The notes beneath the pieces are model-generated. The model saw nothing but the letters and a program-made list of their open reading frames with translations. It was not told the DNA's origin and searched no databases. Shown here piece by piece: positions 14,334 through 17,566 of a stretch of DNA of 17,566 nucleotides (position 1 is the stretch's first letter; every line of letters starts with the position of its first letter). The stretch is from Candidatus Bathyarchaeota archaeon. GTDB taxonomy: Archaea > Thermoproteota > DRAE01. The stretch covers positions 1-17,566 of the forward strand of contig DRAE01000122.1 of the NCBI GenBank assembly GCA_011041895.1. The letters run 5' to 3'. The position numbers and the translations under genes are program-made.

Positions 14334-15123
14334 TTTCCTTTTAATAACTATTATTTTCTCTACACTCTTTATACCAGTTTCAAATGCTCAGTCTATAGAT
14401 GAGTCATCGTACACTATAGACATCACAATCTCAAGGGAAGAGGCCACATTTAGAGCAGTAATGGTGATTAGTTTTAACTGGTCGCCTGATGCAATGGACT
14501 TTATAAGAAATCTTACGATGGTATACAATACTTCAAGCTCTAAACTTAACGAGGTTATATATGAGAAGATGAACTCTACGCTAAAACAAATCTCGTCTAA
14601 CTACATTGTGAAGAATGCTCTATTCTCAATGGTCGAGTTAGATAGGGAATCTAAAAGGTTCATGCTTACACTAATGTTTGAAATAGATCCATCAAAGATA
14701 CTAAAGGACTTCTACAATGGCACGATAATGATAGATGTCAGGTGGAGAAGCTTCTGCTTATCGTTTACAACCTCCATAAATGGTGTGAAGCTCGACTTTA
14801 AACGTTTCACGATATTCAACTTTTCATTCCTATCGGAGCCATTAAGTGATTGGGAGCGTATTGAAAGCCTAAATGCAACAGAGTTCACGCTTCACCGTCA
14901 GCTAAACTTAGTCATAGACAACACTGCTATTCCAACATATACTGTATCCAAGATAAGAGTGTACTTTCTAAATGCATACGGTGGAGAAGATGACATTGTA
15001 TGCTATGCAGGGGTAGGCGGTGAATCTGGCATAGAGTGGATCTACGTTCTTATAGTGATAATAGTGGTTTTTGCCATCTTCTTCATGCTTGGAAGAAGGC
15101 TCTCCGGCAAAGAAACAAGATAA
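14317..15123 (+). CDS. Uncharacterised bitopic membrane protein with glycosylated-type ectodomain
   Basis: A 268-residue protein with an N-terminal signal peptide (ISFLLITIIFSTLFIPVSNA, cleavage plausible after the Ala-Gln region), an ectodomain of about 210 residues with six Asn-X-Ser/Thr sequons, and one C-terminal membrane helix (WIYVLIVIIVVFAIFFML) followed by a short basic cytoplasmic tail (GRRLSGKETR). The ectodomain appears beta-rich and contains two isolated cysteines; no family is recognised. ATG 14317 is chosen over TTG 14311, six bases upstream in the same frame; it overlaps the coiled-coil gene by 17 bases. It closes the S25e gene run. Confidence 0.72.
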   Translation: MLRPISFLLITIIFSTLFIPVSNAQSIDESSYTIDITISREEATFRAVMVISFNWSPDAMDFIRNLTMVYNTSSSKLNEVIYEKMNSTLKQISSNYIVKNALFSMVELDRESKRFMLTLMFEIDPSKILKDFYNGTIMIDVRWRSFCLSFTTSINGVKLDFKRFTIFNFSFLSEPLSDWERIESLNATEFTLHRQLNLVIDNTAIPTYTVSKIRVYFLNAYGGEDDIVCYAGVGGESGIEWIYVLIVIIVVFAIFFMLGRRLSGKETR

Positions 15124-15127
15124 AATC

Positions 15128-15132
15128 TTTTT
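15128..15132 (+). terminator. Possible T-tract terminator after the S25e gene run
   Basis: Five consecutive T in a pyrimidine-rich context lie just after the stop at 15123 and before the polymerase gene. The assignment is compositional only. Confidence 0.25.
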
Positions 15133-15164
15133 CACTCCTTAAACTAAGTTTATTTTGAGGCAAA

Positions 15165-17516
15165 TTGACTGAGATTATAAAGTTCTGGCTTATCGATATA
15201 AACTATCAGGAAAGTGAAAGAGGAGACGAAATAAGGCTCTGGGGCATCGACGACAAAAACAGGAGAGTTCTGCTTCTAGAGGAAAACTTTAAACCATTCT
15301 TCTATGTAAAGGCAAAATCACCTGAAGCCCTTGACATTCTATTTAACAGACTAAGTACCTCGGCTGGTCCATTGAAACCTGTCATCGAGGTTAAAAAGGT
15401 AAGAAGAAAATTGTTCGGGAAAAATATCGCTGTTCTCGAGGTCAAATGTAGATCGGAAAAGGACATGGAGAGGACGGTAGAGAAACTTATTGAAAGCGGG
15501 CTTGTAGATGAAACTTTTGAAGATGATCTAAGAGTCACGGATCTCTATATAATTGACACAGATTTAACGCCATCATCATGGCATACTGTAACCGTTGAGG
15601 AAGTTAACAGGCCAGAGTTCAAAGTTGAGAAAGTTTACAAGGTGAAGTCCCTTCTCAAGAGGATTGAGCTTGAGAACATTCCCGAGCTAAAGTACATCGT
15701 ATTCTCAATGATATGTCTAAGCCAGTATGGGTCTCCAAATCCTGAAAGGGATCCAATAATATCCTTATCCATTGTAAATGACAAGGGTGAAACCGTAACA
15801 TTCAAATACAATGGCTCAGATAAGGAGCTCATTGAAAACTTCATAAAGTATGTGAACGAGTATGATCCAGACATTATCTTGAGCTATGGAAGTAACAGGA
15901 TATGGTGGGATTATCTCCTAAAACGAGCTCAGAGACACGGTTTAAAGCTTAAGATAGATAGAATTGGAGGAGAACCTCATAGAAGTGTATACGGACACTT
16001 TTCTATAACCGGGAGAGCAAACATCGACCTCTTCGACTTCATCGAGGATCTCTATGAGATAAAGGTCAAAACCCTCGAGAATGTTGCATCCTACATGGGA
16101 ATAGAAGCCCCTCCAGAGACGTTTGCTGGAGACGACAGGATATATGCTATCTGGACAGAGAATCCCGAGAAGGTGCATGAAATATGTAGAAACCGTGCAA
16201 AGGTGATTATGGAAATTGCCAGAAATATTCTAGACTTCGCAATACAGCTGTCGGCGCTAGTTTATATGCCACTTGACGTGGTAGGTGCGGCTGCTGTAGG
16301 TTTTAGGGTGGAATATCATCTAATGAAGAATGCTCATAAGAGGGGAGAGTTGATTCCAAAGCGAGAGGAGCGCCCATATCAACCATACAAGGGTGGCCTT
16401 GTACTAGAGCCTAAGCCTGGGATACATGAAAATATTGCGGTTCTAGACTTTGCATCTATGTACCCCCATATAATGATGAAGTATAACATTTCACCAGATA
16501 CACTAACAACTGAGGACGAGGATGTCTATGTTGCTCCTGAAGTAGGATACAAGTTCAAAAAGCATCCTCCAGGACTCTATAAGGAAACTTTAGAGCGTCT
16601 ACTTAAAGCTAGAAAAGAGATTAAGGAGAAGCTGAGCAAGCTATCACCGGATGATCCAATGTATAGGATATTAGATGCAAGACAGAGAGCTGTCAAAGTC
16701 ATTGCTAATGCAAACTATGGATATGCTGGATGGCTTGGAGCCAGATGGTATGTGAAGGAGGTTGCAGAGGCTACAACGGCATGGGGAAGATCATTTATCA
16801 GTAAGACTGTTGAAATGGCTGAGAAGCTTGGTTTAACCATAATCTACGGGGATACGGACTCTATATTTGTCAAGTATGATCCAGAGAAGGTTAAAGAGCT
16901 CTTGAAAATAGTTGAGGAAGAGCTTGGAATGGAGATGAAGCCCGACAAGATATATGAGAGAGTGCTTTTCACGGAGGCTAAGAAGAGATATGCTGGCCTG
17001 TTAAAGGATGGTAGAATCGATATCGTGGGGTTGGAAGTTGCTAGAGGCGATTGGTCTCAGCTAGCTAAGAAGGTACAGTATGAAGTCATCAAGATACTAC
17101 TCAGAGAAAAGTCTCCAACCAAAGCACTAGACTGCACTGTAAAGTATATTCAAGCACTTCGAAGGAAAGAGGTTCCATTAGAGGATCTAGTGATCTGGAA
17201 GACTGTTACAAAGGATCTTGAAGAATACAAGGCTAGAGCTCCACATGTAACAGCTGCAAAAATGCTTATAGAAAAGGGATACAGGTTAACTCTAGGAGAT
17301 AAGGTAGGCTATGTCATAGTGAAGGGAACGGGAAAGCTGTATGAAAGAGCTGTTCCCTACATATTTGCCAAATATGATGACATCGACATAGATTATTACA
17401 TAGAAAGGCAGATAGTGCCAGCAGCTGCTAGGATACTTAAAATATTTGGAATAAGAGAGCAAGATATCCTAAATGCTGCATCTGGAACCTCACTCATGAT
17501 GTTCATGAAACTATAA
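15165..17516 (+). CDS. polB: Family B DNA polymerase, exonuclease motifs lost
   Basis: A 783-residue archaeal family B polymerase. Polymerase motifs are intact: motif A DFASMYPHIM with Asp428, motif B KVIANANYGYAG from Lys511, motif C YGDTDS with Asp563 and Asp565, and KKRYAGL in the palm/thumb. The 3'-5' exonuclease fold is there but its metal ligands are not. Exo I, normally FDIE, reads FSMI (Ser181, Ile183); Exo II, normally YNxxxFD, reads YGSNRIW (Gly242, Trp247); Exo III, normally YxxxD, reads ICRNR (Ile340, Arg344). It should polymerise but not proofread. The C-terminal SLMMFM resembles a weak PCNA-interacting motif. The start is TTG 15165, 4 bases after GAGG; the predicted N-terminus MTEIIKFWLIDINY is normal for the family. 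It appears to be a single-gene unit. Confidence 0.95.
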   Translation: MTEIIKFWLIDINYQESERGDEIRLWGIDDKNRRVLLLEENFKPFFYVKAKSPEALDILFNRLSTSAGPLKPVIEVKKVRRKLFGKNIAVLEVKCRSEKDMERTVEKLIESGLVDETFEDDLRVTDLYIIDTDLTPSSWHTVTVEEVNRPEFKVEKVYKVKSLLKRIELENIPELKYIVFSMICLSQYGSPNPERDPIISLSIVNDKGETVTFKYNGSDKELIENFIKYVNEYDPDIILSYGSNRIWWDYLLKRAQRHGLKLKIDRIGGEPHRSVYGHFSITGRANIDLFDFIEDLYEIKVKTLENVASYMGIEAPPETFAGDDRIYAIWTENPEKVHEICRNRAKVIMEIARNILDFAIQLSALVYMPLDVVGAAAVGFRVEYHLMKNAHKRGELIPKREERPYQPYKGGLVLEPKPGIHENIAVLDFASMYPHIMMKYNISPDTLTTEDEDVYVAPEVGYKFKKHPPGLYKETLERLLKARKEIKEKLSKLSPDDPMYRILDARQRAVKVIANANYGYAGWLGARWYVKEVAEATTAWGRSFISKTVEMAEKLGLTIIYGDTDSIFVKYDPEKVKELLKIVEEELGMEMKPDKIYERVLFTEAKKRYAGLLKDGRIDIVGLEVARGDWSQLAKKVQYEVIKILLREKSPTKALDCTVKYIQALRRKEVPLEDLVIWKTVTKDLEEYKARAPHVTAAKMLIEKGYRLTLGDKVGYVIVKGTGKLYERAVPYIFAKYDDIDIDYYIERQIVPAAARILKIFGIREQDILNAASGTSLMMFMKL

Positions 17517-17545
17517 TTAGGAAACTCTATAACTGATGAAGAGTC

Positions 17546-17555
17546 GATATAAAAG
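17546..17555 (+). promoter_or_regulatory. Possible TATA box for a gene beyond the window
   Basis: GATATAAAAG lies 30 bases after the polymerase stop, near the right edge. It resembles an archaeal TATA box, but the gene it might serve is not in the window. Confidence 0.3.
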
Positions 17556-17566
17556 ACCTTAATCAC

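Noticed and set aside
1..17566. tRNA, rRNA, CRISPR arrays, insertion sequences or integration sites
   Set aside because: Intergenic gaps are all about 150 bases or less, and no cloverleaf-like sequence, regular direct repeats, transposase motifs or terminal inverted repeats were seen.

Overview
This window looks like chromosomal DNA of a thermophilic archaeon of the TACK (Thermoproteota-like) branch. It carries TBP, thermosome, RNA polymerase subunit K (Rpb6), Alba, an Ard1/NatA-type acetyltransferase, an archaeal-type family B DNA polymerase, the archaeal phosphoglycerate mutase and ribosomal protein S25e, which is found in TACK/Asgard archaea but not in most Euryarchaeota. The DNA is AT-rich, uses many ATA and AGA/AGG codons, has very short intergenic gaps and frequent gene overlaps. 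A finer taxonomic placement cannot be made from the sequence alone. There are no mobile elements, CRISPR arrays or RNA genes, and no gene-free stretch exceeds about 150 bases.

Layout. 1-3034: the 3' end of apgM overlaps a large membrane-anchored extracellular protein with a gingipain/CHAT-like (clan CD) C-terminal domain. 3097-3654: TBP, convergent with an Ard1-pyrE pair on the minus strand (3657-4698). 4761-5855: a site-2-type membrane metalloprotease. 5938-7824: thermosome followed by rpoK; rpoK has no ATG, GTG or TTG codon in frame anywhere and appears to start at ATC. 7830-8990 (minus): class I aminotransferase. 9068-9436: cyclophilin-like DUF369 protein, convergent with a small E2F-like winged-helix protein (9433-9774, minus). 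That protein diverges, across a region with an inverted repeat and TATA boxes, from a tight cluster 9926-13386: DDAH-like protein, ADP-forming acyl-CoA synthetase alpha subunit, Alba, and a DUF72 protein with an extra C-terminal domain. 13439-15123: ribosomal S25e followed by three uncharacterised genes (a small beta-rich protein, a small coiled coil, a bitopic membrane protein). 15165-17516: family B DNA polymerase.

The points most worth a second look are: (1) the polymerase keeps all its polymerase motifs but has lost all three proofreading-exonuclease motifs; (2) the essential gene rpoK has an apparent ATC start, and alba has a similarly odd start with an ATA candidate; (3) a winged-helix protein carries the RRxYD recognition motif of eukaryotic E2F/DP factors; (4) a DDAH-like protein keeps Cys and His but lacks the expected acidic residues, and sits in a cluster with an acyl-CoA synthetase alpha subunit that has no beta subunit beside it. 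Housekeeping calls rest on sequence recognition by eye; no database search was possible.
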